From: Brevibacillus brevis
Lineage (GTDB): Bacteria > Bacillota > Bacilli > Brevibacillales > Brevibacillaceae
DNA length: 64,000 nt
Direction of reading: 5' to 3'
Assembly: GCF_900637055.1 (NCBI RefSeq)
Contig: NZ_LR134338.1
Coordinates: forward strand, 1,094,501-1,158,500
The position numbers and the translations under genes were made by a program. The notes beneath the pieces were generated by a model. The model was not told the origin of the DNA. It saw nothing but the letters and a program-made list of their open reading frames with translations, and ran no database searches. Shown one piece after another: positions 32,566 to 41,314 of the stretch (position 1 is its first letter; the number at the start of each line of letters is the position of its first letter).

Positions 32566-34575
32566 ATGAAGGAAGAAAAAAATGATCGAGTGAAGCGCCT
32601 GCAAATCGTCTATATCGTCGTATTTCTGATGTTTGTGGTCATCATTTTGAGATTGGCGCAAATCCAAATCCAGCAAGGGAGCGATTATGCAAATGAGCTG
32701 GCAGACAGATCGTATAAAAAAGATTACATTCCTGCTATGCGAGGAAACATTTATGACCGCAACGGGTATGTCATTGCCGAAAGTCGGCCTTCCCATCTCG
32801 CTGTCTTCCGTGAACAAGAGGTCATGGAGAAGAAAGCGTACTTTGACCTGGTGGAAAAGCTGGAGAAAATACTGAGCCTCGACAAGGCCACGCTATTAAA
32901 AAAGATGGATGTCGGCTATGCCTACGAGAAAGGCAATTATGTGGAAGTGGCACGGCAATTGCCGCGCTATTTGGAAAAAGAGTTGAAGGTGGATTTGACG
33001 GACAAAGAAATCGCGGTACTGGGTGAGCATCGCGGCGATCTGCCGGGGATTGAAGTAGTAACAAAACCGATCAGGAATTACGATCCCAAGCAAATCGCTG
33101 TACAGGCGGTCGGGTATGTTCGGCCCTTTCACATTGCTGAAAATGTGAAGCTCGCCTCCTACAAGGATGAGAGCGAGCGGTATTTGCCGAACCAGCTAGT
33201 CGGGCTCGATGGGATTGAGCTGTCTTACGAAAAAGAGCTTCGCGGGAGCAACGGTTACCGGATGTATGAGGTCGCAGCAGATCAGACAATTGTGAAGCAA
33301 GTGGAGGAAGTTCCATCCGTTCCGGGCAATCATGTGTATCTCACCATCGATCAGCGGGTACAGCTAGATATCCGGGATTCGATCCGAGCGTTTCTTCCGA
33401 AGATGCGTGCAACCATCCCTGAGGCGAAGGGGGCAAAGGGAGCGTACGTCGTGGCAGTCGAGGTTAAGACAGGCAAGGTCGTCGCGATGGTCAGTTATCC
33501 GGAATACGATCCAAACGTATGGATTGAGGGACCGGATCAAAAAATGTATGACGAGATCAAGCTGGCGGTGACGAATGGGACGATTCGGGAAGCGCCATAC
33601 GATACGCGGCCATTAACGGGCGAGGCGGCCATCCAGGAGGGTTACAAGCATCCGGGTTCAATTGTGCCATCAGGATCTGTCCTCAAGCCGATTACGGTAT
33701 TGCTCGGCTTGCAGGAAGGCATCATCACTCCCTTCGATCGTTGGAATGACGGAGGTGTCTATCACTATGGACGTGGAACAGACCGGATTAAGAACGACAG
33801 CTCCAAAGCGCATGGCATGATTACGCCTGCGATTTCCCTGCAAAAATCCTCGAATACGTACATGGCGAGAATCGGGGAGGAGCTGTCCCGTCGAAAAGGA
33901 AAACAGTCAGCGTCCGTGCTGCAATCGTACTATCACGCATTTGGATTAGGGGTTCAGACTGGCGTGGATCTGCCGAATGAAAACAAAGGCAAAGAAGACT
34001 ATTTGGTGATGAATGAAAACTACGGTCCATTAGCAGCGATGGTGCAGGCTTCCTTCGGCCAGCAAGTTCGAGCAACGACGATGCAATTGGCACAGTATGC
34101 AGCGACACTTGCGAATAAAGGTGTGCGTTTGCAGCCGCAGATGGTAGATAAGATCACAGACGCTAAAGGAAAACTGGTGAAAACGCACACGCCAAAAACC
34201 ATGAGTACCTTCCCTCACCCCGATAAATACTGGGATATTTTAGAGCAAGGCATGGTGATGGTGACAAAGCCAGGTGGAACAGCAGTCCGCGCGTATGAGG
34301 GAATGCCGTTTCAGGTAGCTGCAAAAACGGGTACATCTGAGCAAGATATTTATGTACCGGTGATGGTGACAGATGAGAAAACAGGACAGAAAAAGACAAG
34401 GTGGAAAATGCATGCCCGCATTACGAATGGTGTCAGCATTTCGTATGCCCCAGTCGACGATCCTGTCCTGGCAGTAGCCGTAATCGTTCCTGAGGGTGGT
34501 TATGGGGGAAGATCGGCTGCGATCATTTCACGTTCCGTATACGATGTGTATGACAAGCATATTGGATTGAAATAA
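32566..34575 (+). CDS. Class B penicillin-binding protein (transpeptidase)
   Basis: 669 residues with one anchor helix (about 12-32), a PBP dimerisation domain (about 55-255) and a transpeptidase domain with S371-VLK, S428-S-N430 and K587-TGT. No NTF2-like domain, so it is a PBP2/PbpH/SpoVD-type enzyme rather than a duplicate of the preceding gene. Co-transcribed with it (gap 11). Ribosome site GGGAGAGCAAGG. No PASTA repeats at the C-terminus. Confidence 0.88.
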   Translation: MKEEKNDRVKRLQIVYIVVFLMFVVIILRLAQIQIQQGSDYANELADRSYKKDYIPAMRGNIYDRNGYVIAESRPSHLAVFREQEVMEKKAYFDLVEKLEKILSLDKATLLKKMDVGYAYEKGNYVEVARQLPRYLEKELKVDLTDKEIAVLGEHRGDLPGIEVVTKPIRNYDPKQIAVQAVGYVRPFHIAENVKLASYKDESERYLPNQLVGLDGIELSYEKELRGSNGYRMYEVAADQTIVKQVEEVPSVPGNHVYLTIDQRVQLDIRDSIRAFLPKMRATIPEAKGAKGAYVVAVEVKTGKVVAMVSYPEYDPNVWIEGPDQKMYDEIKLAVTNGTIREAPYDTRPLTGEAAIQEGYKHPGSIVPSGSVLKPITVLLGLQEGIITPFDRWNDGGVYHYGRGTDRIKNDSSKAHGMITPAISLQKSSNTYMARIGEELSRRKGKQSASVLQSYYHAFGLGVQTGVDLPNENKGKEDYLVMNENYGPLAAMVQASFGQQVRATTMQLAQYAATLANKGVRLQPQMVDKITDAKGKLVKTHTPKTMSTFPHPDKYWDILEQGMVMVTKPGGTAVRAYEGMPFQVAAKTGTSEQDIYVPVMVTDEKTGQKKTRWKMHARITNGVSISYAPVDDPVLAVAVIVPEGGYGGRSAAIISRSVYDVYDKHIGLK

Positions 34576-34578
34576 CAG

Positions 34579-34627
34579 GCTGTTCGAAGTGGTTCTGTCG
34601 AGGATCTACTTCGGGCAGCTTTCTTTC
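34579..34627 (+). terminator. Terminator of the PBP operon
   Basis: GCTGTTCGAAGT pairs with ACTTCGGGCAGC (wobbles), followed by TTTTCTTTC. Confidence 0.75.
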
Positions 34628-34716
34628 ATTTACCATGGCCCTCATAGACCCTCAAATAATGCGTCAGATAGCGTAAACAAGCTATAATAGAAGGAATAGG
34701 AGAGGGGGATGCACCG

Positions 34717-35568
34717 TTGATTGCAAATGAAGCCTATCGACAGTTAAAACAGATGATCTACTCCCTCGACACGGTCAGTGTTGCGATTTGCCGTCACAAC
34801 GAACCACTGATTCTCTCAGCTGTCAATTCTCATCGAATCGGGTTTATCAAAAATAGTAAAGGAACAATGGAAGAGAACGGGAAGAGGCAGTTAGTTGAGG
34901 CAGGAGATGTGTTTTTTATCAAGCCGAAGAAGAGCGTTTCTTTGCGGACGGAACAAGACAAAGAGCTGGAGGTCTTTTTCATTGCGTTCTCCTATTGGAT
35001 CGAACAAAACGAAACAGGGAAAGAGAGAGTATTTGTTCCGGGCGGAGAAAATTTTCCTCTGGAAGGGACTTTCCGGGTACGAAGCCATTCGCAGGTCTTG
35101 CATTTAATGGAGGAACTACATAAAAGCTATGCGTCGAATGAGGAGAGAGAGCAATTTCGGCAGAGGTTGTTATTCGAGCGCATTCTGTACATCCTGGTGA
35201 AAGATTTTTCTTCGATTGAGAGCAACGAAAATACGATAGCTAGCATTGAAGAAACGATTCTGTATGTCGATCAGCACTACATGCTTAATCTCACGCTGGA
35301 AATGTTGGCAGGAAAGGCGAATGTCAGTCCCAGCTATTATTCACGCATGTTCAAAATGTTAAAGGGTGTGAGCTTTTCCGATTACATGACAAGCCTTCGA
35401 ATCAATCGGGCAAAGGTGCTGCTCCGATTGTCAGGGAGTCGATTGCGTGAGGTGGCTCAAAGCGTGGGCTATAACGATGAGTTTTACTTCAGCAAGATGT
35501 TTAAAAAAGTGGTGGGCCTATCCCCATCGGAATACGTCAAGACGCATATGAGACAAGATAATTCATGA
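34717..35568 (+). CDS. AraC-family regulator (YfiF-like position)
   Basis: 283 residues from TTG 34717 after GGAGAGGGGG. N-terminal cupin-type sensing half (about 20-110) and C-terminal AraC HTH pair (about 185-280; LAGKANVSPSYYSRMFK and LREVAQSVGYNDEFYFSKMFK). It lies directly upstream of siderophore-uptake genes on the same strand, like yfiF before yfiY-yfiZ-yfhA in B. subtilis, and probably activates them in response to iron or the siderophore. Confidence 0.8.
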   Translation: MIANEAYRQLKQMIYSLDTVSVAICRHNEPLILSAVNSHRIGFIKNSKGTMEENGKRQLVEAGDVFFIKPKKSVSLRTEQDKELEVFFIAFSYWIEQNETGKERVFVPGGENFPLEGTFRVRSHSQVLHLMEELHKSYASNEEREQFRQRLLFERILYILVKDFSSIESNENTIASIEETILYVDQHYMLNLTLEMLAGKANVSPSYYSRMFKMLKGVSFSDYMTSLRINRAKVLLRLSGSRLREVAQSVGYNDEFYFSKMFKKVVGLSPSEYVKTHMRQDNS

Positions 35569-35610
35569 AATCGAGCAAGATTCTTCATGGTATGGTGTAG
35601 TGGCTATCGA

Positions 35611-35637
35611 TATAATCTCTATTGAAAATGATTTTCA
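35611..35637 (+). promoter_or_regulatory. Fur-box promoter of the siderophore-uptake operon
   Basis: -10 TATAAT (35611-35616) and, just downstream, TGAAAATGATTTTCA (35623-35637), a perfect palindrome matching the 7-1-7 Fur box at all but two symmetric positions. It covers the transcription start, so iron-loaded Fur should repress. Confidence 0.8.
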
Positions 35638-35677
35638 ATTTCGATAGAGTTTTATTTTGGTAGGAGGTTTTCTCATC

Positions 35678-36658
35678 ATGAGAGCAAGACTGTTTTTACC
35701 CGGCTTTCTTCTTATTTTTATACTATCTGTCTTTTTGAGTGGTTGCGGTACAGCGACACAACATGCACAGGGAACAACTCCAGCAGCTGCGACCAATAAA
35801 GAATCTACACCGGCTACTCCAAGTGAAAAGCGAGTGATCAAGCATGAGCTGGGGGAAACAGAAATCGTTGGCAAGCCTGCGCGTATTGTCGTGATGGACT
35901 TTTCCTTTGCAGATGCCTTGGCGACATTGGGTGTAGCTCCTGTAGGAATCTCTGATGACAGTGATGCGAATCTGATCATTCCTGAGGTGAAAGAAAAAGT
36001 AGGAACCTATACATCACTCGGTTCTCGTTACGAACCAAACATGGAGCTGATCAGTTCTCTTGCTCCTGATCTCATCATTGCAGATTTGAACAAGCACAAG
36101 GCTGTGTACGACAAATTGAAGAAAATTGCACCGACCATTGTACTGAATGACCATCAGGCGAACTATGAGCATATGCTAGCCAATTACGCCGTAATCGCAG
36201 ATGCAGCAGGCATGAAAGAAGAAGGCAAAAAGCGCCTCGACGAGCATCAAGTGAAAATGGATGCCATCAAAGCGAAGCTGCCAAAAACAGATGCAAAGCT
36301 GAAGGTTCTGCCAGCAGTAGTGAACCCGACCGGATTCTTCGCTCACTCCAATGCTTCCTATGCGGGATCTTTGATGGAATACCTCGGGTTGGAGGATGCG
36401 GCAAAGAGTGAAGAGGCGTATCCAAAAACCAATCTGGAACAGCTGGTTGCCCTCAATCCAGACGTACTGTTTTTGATGAAAACAGGTGACAAGACGATTG
36501 TGGATGAATGGAAGACGAATCCACTTTGGCAAAACATCAACGCCGTAAAAAATGGCAAGGTGTTTGAAGTGGCACGCAATAAATGGGCGCTGTCGCGTGG
36601 CTTGATCGGATCGGAGTTAAGTTCGGAGGAAGCAGTAACGCTTCTTTCTGGCAAATAA
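35678..36658 (+). CDS. Iron-siderophore ABC transporter, substrate-binding lipoprotein
   Basis: 326 residues from ATG 35678 after TAGGAGG. Lipoprotein signal with lipobox FLSGCG (Cys about 25), a Thr/Pro/Ala linker, and a FhuD/BtuF-type bilobed binding domain (about 50-326; YEPNMELISSLAPDLIIAD). Fur box upstream and FecCD permeases downstream establish iron uptake. The closest gene order is yfiY of B. subtilis (schizokinen/arthrobactin), but the ligand here is not determined. Confidence 0.88.
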   Translation: MRARLFLPGFLLIFILSVFLSGCGTATQHAQGTTPAAATNKESTPATPSEKRVIKHELGETEIVGKPARIVVMDFSFADALATLGVAPVGISDDSDANLIIPEVKEKVGTYTSLGSRYEPNMELISSLAPDLIIADLNKHKAVYDKLKKIAPTIVLNDHQANYEHMLANYAVIADAAGMKEEGKKRLDEHQVKMDAIKAKLPKTDAKLKVLPAVVNPTGFFAHSNASYAGSLMEYLGLEDAAKSEEAYPKTNLEQLVALNPDVLFLMKTGDKTIVDEWKTNPLWQNINAVKNGKVFEVARNKWALSRGLIGSELSSEEAVTLLSGK

Positions 36659-36730
36659 AGAGGAAACTTTTCGGGATGGGTGTCGTAGCTGACATCGATC
36701 CCGTCGTTTTTGCGGGAGGAGGTTGTACCT

Positions 36731-37723
36731 ATGGAGGGAGCTTCAAAGGCGGGCATTGTTCTTGCGGCAGGAATTCTCCTGCTCGTTTTTGGTTTAGTCG
36801 TCAGTATCTCGGTTGGTTGGACAGACATGGGGGTGGTGAGTGGCGTAAAATCACTATTTGCCTCCTCTACATCGCAGGAGCATCTGATTGTGACGACGCT
36901 CAGGCTTCCAAGAGCGCTATTGGCGGTCATCATTGGGGCTGGTCTTGGTGTGGCTGGTGCGATTATGCAAGCAATGACAGGCAATCCGCTTGCTTCTCCA
37001 CAGACGTTTGGGGTTAACGCAGGTGCATCGATGGCTGTCGTAGCTGCCTTGGTACTCTTGCCCAATCTCCCGGTGCCATTTTTAGCGCCACTCGCTTTTG
37101 GCGGGGCTGTCATAGGTGGCTTTGCGGTGTACTATCTCGGTGCGGCTGGGGGGATGACTCCTGTTAAGCTGGCTTTGGCTGGGACAGCAGTCCATTTGTT
37201 TCTCGCTTCGATTACAGAGGCATTCATCTTGTTCCATCAGCATTCTACCGACCAAGTCCTGTTTTGGCTTGCAGGCTCATTGGATGGAGCAGATTGGACG
37301 GATGTGAACCGTGTGCTGCCATGGTCGATTGGTGGGCTCGTGGTTGCCTTTTTTATGGCTCGCTCCATCGGGATTATGCGTATGGGTGAGGATGTGGCCA
37401 AAAATCTTGGACAACATGTATTTCGGGTGCGGACGATCTTTGGAATCATTGTCATCGTACTCGCAGGCTCGGCTGTTGCCGTTGCTGGTCCGATCGGCTT
37501 TATCGGATTGATGGTGCCACATTTGACCCGACTTTTGTTAGGAAGAGAGAGTCAGCTATACCTCCCGATTACAGCGCTGCTCGGCGCATTGCTGCTGGTC
37601 TATGCGGATATTCTTGCCAGGTTCATTGCGTATCCGTATGAGTCGCCAGTAGGCATCGTGACCGCTTTTCTGGGCGCTCCCTTTTTCCTTTACTTAGTGG
37701 GCAAGGAGAGGAAAGCTTCATGA
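36731..37723 (+). CDS. FecCD-type siderophore permease 1
   Basis: 330 residues from ATG 36731 after GGGAGGAGG. About nine or ten helices, with the FecCD signature regions LRLPRALLAVIIGAGLGVAG (about 57-76) and GPIGFIGLMVPHLTRLLLG (about 255-275). Forms a heterodimer with the next permease, which overlaps by four bases (ATGA). Confidence 0.9.
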   Translation: MEGASKAGIVLAAGILLLVFGLVVSISVGWTDMGVVSGVKSLFASSTSQEHLIVTTLRLPRALLAVIIGAGLGVAGAIMQAMTGNPLASPQTFGVNAGASMAVVAALVLLPNLPVPFLAPLAFGGAVIGGFAVYYLGAAGGMTPVKLALAGTAVHLFLASITEAFILFHQHSTDQVLFWLAGSLDGADWTDVNRVLPWSIGGLVVAFFMARSIGIMRMGEDVAKNLGQHVFRVRTIFGIIVIVLAGSAVAVAGPIGFIGLMVPHLTRLLLGRESQLYLPITALLGALLLVYADILARFIAYPYESPVGIVTAFLGAPFFLYLVGKERKAS

Positions 37724-38706
37724 CACGCCGACAAAGTATTGCACCTGCCTTCCTTCTGTTGCTCATCGTCACCGCTGTTATCAGCATCGGAACGGGGGCG
37801 GTGTCCATATCGCCGCGCGAGGTAGTCGAGTCACTTTTCGGGACGGGGCCGAAAAATCATAGCTTTATTATTGGACAGTATCGTTTGCCGCGTGTCGTCC
37901 TCGGCATGCTGGCTGGAGCGGGATTGGCGGTATCCGGGGCTATTTTACAAGGAATGATTCGCAATCCGTTGGCCTCGCCTGACGTAATCGGCATCACCAA
38001 AGGGGCGGGGCTCGCTTCTGCCATCGTCATTTTTCTTTTTCCCAAATCTCCAGCTTATTTACTGCCGTTGGCGGCTTTTGGGGGTGCGGCAGTTGTCGCT
38101 GCTATTTTGTATGTATATACCGCGCGAAAACGCGTCCAGCCCGCTACTCTAGCGCTGGTAGGGATCGCTATCGGGGTTATTTGTCAGGCGGGCATCCAAT
38201 ACCTGATGGTCAAAAATCCGGGGGATGTCAATGCGGCACTGCTCTGGATGGCAGGCAGCTTGTGGGGGCGTGGATGGGAACACGTATGGGCGGTGCTTCC
38301 GTGGATACTCGTCTTTTTACCGATTGCTTATTTATTGGCGTACCGGCTCGACGTATTGACTCTCGGAGATGAAGTAGCAGAAGGCTTGGGCGAGGATGTG
38401 ACGAGACTGCGTGTTGTACTTTTGATAACCTCTGTCGCACTTGCAGGTGCATGTGTGGCGGTTGTCGGTTCCATCGGGTTCGTCGGTCTGCTCTCACCGC
38501 ACATTGCTCGTCGATTGGTAGGTGGGAAGCACGCGCTTCTTCTCCCGGTCGCCGCTCTGCTCGGTGCTACGCTCATGGTCGCCGCTGATGGGCTAGGCAG
38601 ATGGCTTTTGCCGCCGATGGAGGTTCCCGTAGGCATCGTGACAGCTGTCATTGGTGCGCCGTATTTCTTGTATTTGATCGGAAGAGAGAAAAGAAAAGGA
38701 GTATAA
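37720..38706 (+). CDS. FecCD-type siderophore permease 2
   Basis: 328 residues, same fold as the previous gene, with YRLPRVVLGMLAGAGLAVSG and GSIGFVGLLSPHIARRLVGG. The operon ends here at a terminator: no ATPase gene is present, so the system must borrow one, as FeuABC and YfiYZ-YfhA borrow YusV in B. subtilis. Confidence 0.9.
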   Translation: MTRRQSIAPAFLLLLIVTAVISIGTGAVSISPREVVESLFGTGPKNHSFIIGQYRLPRVVLGMLAGAGLAVSGAILQGMIRNPLASPDVIGITKGAGLASAIVIFLFPKSPAYLLPLAAFGGAAVVAAILYVYTARKRVQPATLALVGIAIGVICQAGIQYLMVKNPGDVNAALLWMAGSLWGRGWEHVWAVLPWILVFLPIAYLLAYRLDVLTLGDEVAEGLGEDVTRLRVVLLITSVALAGACVAVVGSIGFVGLLSPHIARRLVGGKHALLLPVAALLGATLMVAADGLGRWLLPPMEVPVGIVTAVIGAPYFLYLIGREKRKGV

Positions 38707-38713
38707 AAGAAGG

Positions 38714-38761
38714 GACCGAATCTTGCAAAAGGACTTGCTTGCGAGATTCGGTCTTTCTTTT
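38714..38761 (+). terminator. Terminator of the siderophore operon
   Basis: GACCGAATCTTGC (38714-38726) pairs with GCGAGATTCGGTC (38741-38753), one wobble, followed by TTTCTTTT. Confidence 0.85.
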
Positions 38762-38805
38762 GTGTGGTAAAATATAGCAGGTATAAGATTGTTAGGGGGA
38801 TGACT

Positions 38806-39102
38806 ATGGCAGGGATGGAGATAAACGATTTAGTAAGAATTGTTTTGATTACTTTTATCATAAGTTTACTCGTTATTTCCGTTGCTTTATTGCTTCAAAA
38901 GAAACGATGTAATCTTGTCAATGGATTTACACTTAGTATGATTTCAGCAATTTCAGTAATCGTTTCTGGAACGAATCTTATGATTATGGGTTACATAGCG
39001 GATGAATTTAATCTAAGTGGCGATGCTATGTCCACCTATATGTTTCTCATCATATTAGGGTTAAACATACTAAATTTCCTGATTTACTTAAAAAAAGAAT
39101 GA
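38806..39102 (+). CDS. Small three-helix membrane protein, AT-rich
   Basis: 98 residues from ATG 38806, with AGGGGG six bases upstream. Three hydrophobic segments (about 6-29, 38-58, 70-94). No family recognised. The gene is visibly AT-richer than both neighbours, a sign of different origin, and its end overlaps the convergent peptidase gene by 15 bases. Confidence 0.6.
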   Translation: MAGMEINDLVRIVLITFIISLLVISVALLLQKKRCNLVNGFTLSMISAISVIVSGTNLMIMGYIADEFNLSGDAMSTYMFLIILGLNILNFLIYLKKE

Positions 39103-39981
39103 GGTTTTCGTATCTGCTTTTTGTAAAAAACTGCGGACGACTCGCACGTATTCGTCTGTCTCTTCCAGATAGCCGACATGGGAGCTGTTTTCAAAGACAT
39201 GGAGCTCGGCATTTGGCACCAGAGACTGATAATAACCTGTCGATTTTGGAGTCGCTTCATCGTAGCGGCCACAAACGAACAGGGAAGGGATGTTGATTTG
39301 ATGCAGTTTGGGTGTGTAGTCGAATGTTTTCAGATTCCCTGTCGGGCAAAACTCAGACGGTCCCCACATTGTCATGTAAACCTCTTTGTTTGCTCTTGGA
39401 CGGCTTTCTGTCATGACTGTTGGCATTGGATCAAGGCGGCACACATGGCGCTTGTAGTATTCCTTCATGGCATCCTGGTATTCTTGTGAATCAGTTGTGC
39501 CCTGCTCCTCGTGTGTAGCGATGGTTTGTTGCACATCCACTGGCAATTGCTCGATTAAGCGATCTGCGTCCTGTTTCCAACGTTCTGCGCTCAGGCATGG
39601 GCTGGAGAAGATGATGCTCTGTACCCCTTCCGGCTTGGCATCCACCAAATAAGCTGCTGCCAGCATCGTGCCCCACGAGTGTCCCAGAATGTGAACCTCT
39701 TTTAAGCCAAGGGCTTGTCTGATGCAAGCCAGCTCTTCCACAAAGCGTTCGGTTTTCCAAAGAGTCAGATCAGTTGGTCGATCGGAATTTCCTGATCCGA
39801 GCTGATCGTAGAAAATGACGGGTCTGTCGTTGCCTAAGACATGAAGCGTTGATTTGAGCGGATCATGCGTGTTGCCAGGTCCTCCGTGAAGGACGATCAG
39901 AGGCGTTTTCTCCCCTGCGCCGACACGACTGTACCATACTCTTCCGCCAGGAACTTCAATATAGCCTTCTTGCATACTCAT
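39088..39981 (-). CDS. Proline iminopeptidase (alpha/beta hydrolase)
   Basis: 297 residues from ATG 39981 (TGGAGG nine bases upstream; the frame is open for 21 further codons without a ribosome site). HGGPG oxyanion motif (about 33-37), nucleophile elbow GHSWGT (Ser about 101), Asp in CGRYDEATP and His in SSHVGYLE. Family S33, removing N-terminal proline from peptides in the cytoplasm. Length matches PepI/Pip. Confidence 0.87.
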   Translation of the reverse strand: MSMQEGYIEVPGGRVWYSRVGAGEKTPLIVLHGGPGNTHDPLKSTLHVLGNDRPVIFYDQLGSGNSDRPTDLTLWKTERFVEELACIRQALGLKEVHILGHSWGTMLAAAYLVDAKPEGVQSIIFSSPCLSAERWKQDADRLIEQLPVDVQQTIATHEEQGTTDSQEYQDAMKEYYKRHVCRLDPMPTVMTESRPRANKEVYMTMWGPSEFCPTGNLKTFDYTPKLHQINIPSLFVCGRYDEATPKSTGYYQSLVPNAELHVFENSSHVGYLEETDEYVRVVRSFLQKADTKTSFFF

Positions 39982-40106
39982 CGATGATGCCTCCACTTCA
40001 GGTTCATGCTGATCTCTCTTACTTTCAATATAGCATACCCTCAATTTATCATCATTGGTATAGAAAGCGATGACAGTTGCTTTCGATGAAAATAGGAGGG
40101 ATCAGC

Positions 40107-40211
40107 ATGCGAAAAAGCTCACTCTCGAGGGAGTCGCAAAGATCGATCATAACCAGCATATTAGAAATGCGGATCAAAAAAGAAATCCCGATACGACAAA
40201 CACTTGGGTAA
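40107..40211 (+). CDS. Candidate 34-residue basic protein with own terminator
   Basis: ATG 40107 stands seven bases after AGGAGGGATC, one of the best ribosome sites in the window. The product begins MRKSSLSRESQRSIITSILE and is strongly basic, without a membrane segment. Its stop lies in a terminator hairpin (40198-40227). Small basic proteins starting MRK occur among Fur-regulated Fbp proteins of Bacillales, but I cannot establish homology and no Fur box is seen. Confidence 0.4.
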   Translation: MRKSSLSRESQRSIITSILEMRIKKEIPIRQTLG

Positions 40212-40230
40212 TTAGTACCAAGTGTTTATT
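40198..40230 (+). terminator. Terminator hairpin after the small basic ORF
   Basis: AAACACTTGG pairs perfectly with CCAAGTGTTT over a ten-base loop; tail TTTATTCTGTT. Confidence 0.65.
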
Positions 40231-40318
40231 CTGTTACCATAAATCGACAAACTTATGTAAAATATAGGGCAGATGTCGAATAGTGTGTGAGTAATGCGAG
40301 CTAAGGGAGACACAGATT

Positions 40319-41314
40319 ATGGAGAGAAAAATCAAAATCCTCGGAACAGGAAAATACTTGCCCACTCGGCGAGTGACAGCGGCAGAACTGGAAGAAAAGC
40401 TGGGACTTGCGGCTGGATGGGTAGAGAAAAAGTCCGGGGTAAGCGTCAGGCATTTTGTGACGGACGAAACGGCAGCACAGATGGGGGCCATCGCTGCCAG
40501 GCGTGCTTTGGAAGCGGCGGGCCTCTCCCTTCACGATATCGATTGTATCGTATGTGCAAGCGGGACGGCGCAGCAGGAAATCCCATGCACGGCTGCCTTG
40601 ATTCAGGAAGAGCTTCAACTAAGCAAAACAGGTATCCCTTGCTTTGATATAAATGCGACATGCCTGAGCTTCGTCACTGCGCTGGATGTGATGTCGTGCC
40701 AGATGGCGTTTGGTATTTATGAGCGAGTCTTGATCATTTCATCGGAGATATCCTCCGCAGGTTTGAATTGGGAGCAAAAAGAGAGCTGCGTGCTGTTCGG
40801 AGATGGAGCTGCGGCTGTTGTCATCGGCAGGACGCCAGCAACAGAAAGCTCCCGCATCTTGGGTTCAAGTATGAAAACATACAGTGAAGGAGCGCATTAT
40901 TCCGAAATAAGGGGTGGCGGTACGCTGATCCACCCGAGCCAATTTGCGAAAGGAAGAGAAGCAGACTTTGCGTTTGATATGGATGGACGGAAAATTTTTC
41001 GCCTGACCTCGCAGTTGATTACCGGATTTGTGGAGCGCTTGCTGTCCTCAGCCTCCGTAACCAAGGAACAAATTCGTACAGTCATTCCTCATCAGGCCAG
41101 TGGGATGGCGATGCGGATCATGGCAGGCAAGCTCGGATTTAGCGACCAGCAAATGGTGAACATTCTGGCGGAGCACGGCAATGTCATCGCAGCTTCGATC
41201 CCGATGGCGCTGCATGAAGCGATTGGGCAGAATCGGGTACAGCGAGGCGATCATCTGTTGCTGCTGGGCACATCTGCCGGCTTGTCTCTCGGAGGAATTG
41301 TGCTTGAATACTAA
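40319..41314 (+). CDS. KAS III (FabH-like) 3-oxoacyl-ACP synthase, biosynthetic-cluster type
   Basis: 331 residues with the thiolase-fold triad of KAS III: C115 in NATCLSF, H258 in IPHQASG and N288 in EHGNVIAAS. It condenses an acyl thioester with a malonyl thioester. Housekeeping FabH normally sits with fab genes; here the neighbours are an ATP-grasp enzyme, an OleD-like reductase, a metallo-hydrolase and an adenylate-forming enzyme, which points to a dedicated pathway. First gene of a tightly coupled operon (next gene overlaps by 11). Ribosome site AAGGGAG. No acyl carrier protein is encoded nearby. OleA-type head-to-head condensation is an alternative to consider. Confidence 0.85.
   Translation: MERKIKILGTGKYLPTRRVTAAELEEKLGLAAGWVEKKSGVSVRHFVTDETAAQMGAIAARRALEAAGLSLHDIDCIVCASGTAQQEIPCTAALIQEELQLSKTGIPCFDINATCLSFVTALDVMSCQMAFGIYERVLIISSEISSAGLNWEQKESCVLFGDGAAAVVIGRTPATESSRILGSSMKTYSEGAHYSEIRGGGTLIHPSQFAKGREADFAFDMDGRKIFRLTSQLITGFVERLLSSASVTKEQIRTVIPHQASGMAMRIMAGKLGFSDQQMVNILAEHGNVIAASIPMALHEAIGQNRVQRGDHLLLLGTSAGLSLGGIVLEY

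Noticed and set aside
32566..34575. Second PBP as a tandem duplicate of the first
   Set aside because: It lacks the NTF2-like domain and its motifs (SVLK, SSN) differ; only the general class is shared.
40070..40267. 65-codon ORF in another frame over the small basic ORF
   Set aside because: Begins in the promoter region without a ribosome site and runs through the terminator hairpin.
41181..41303. N-terminal extension of the ATP-grasp gene
   Set aside because: It is the KAS III gene read in another frame; the TTG at 41304 has the ribosome site.
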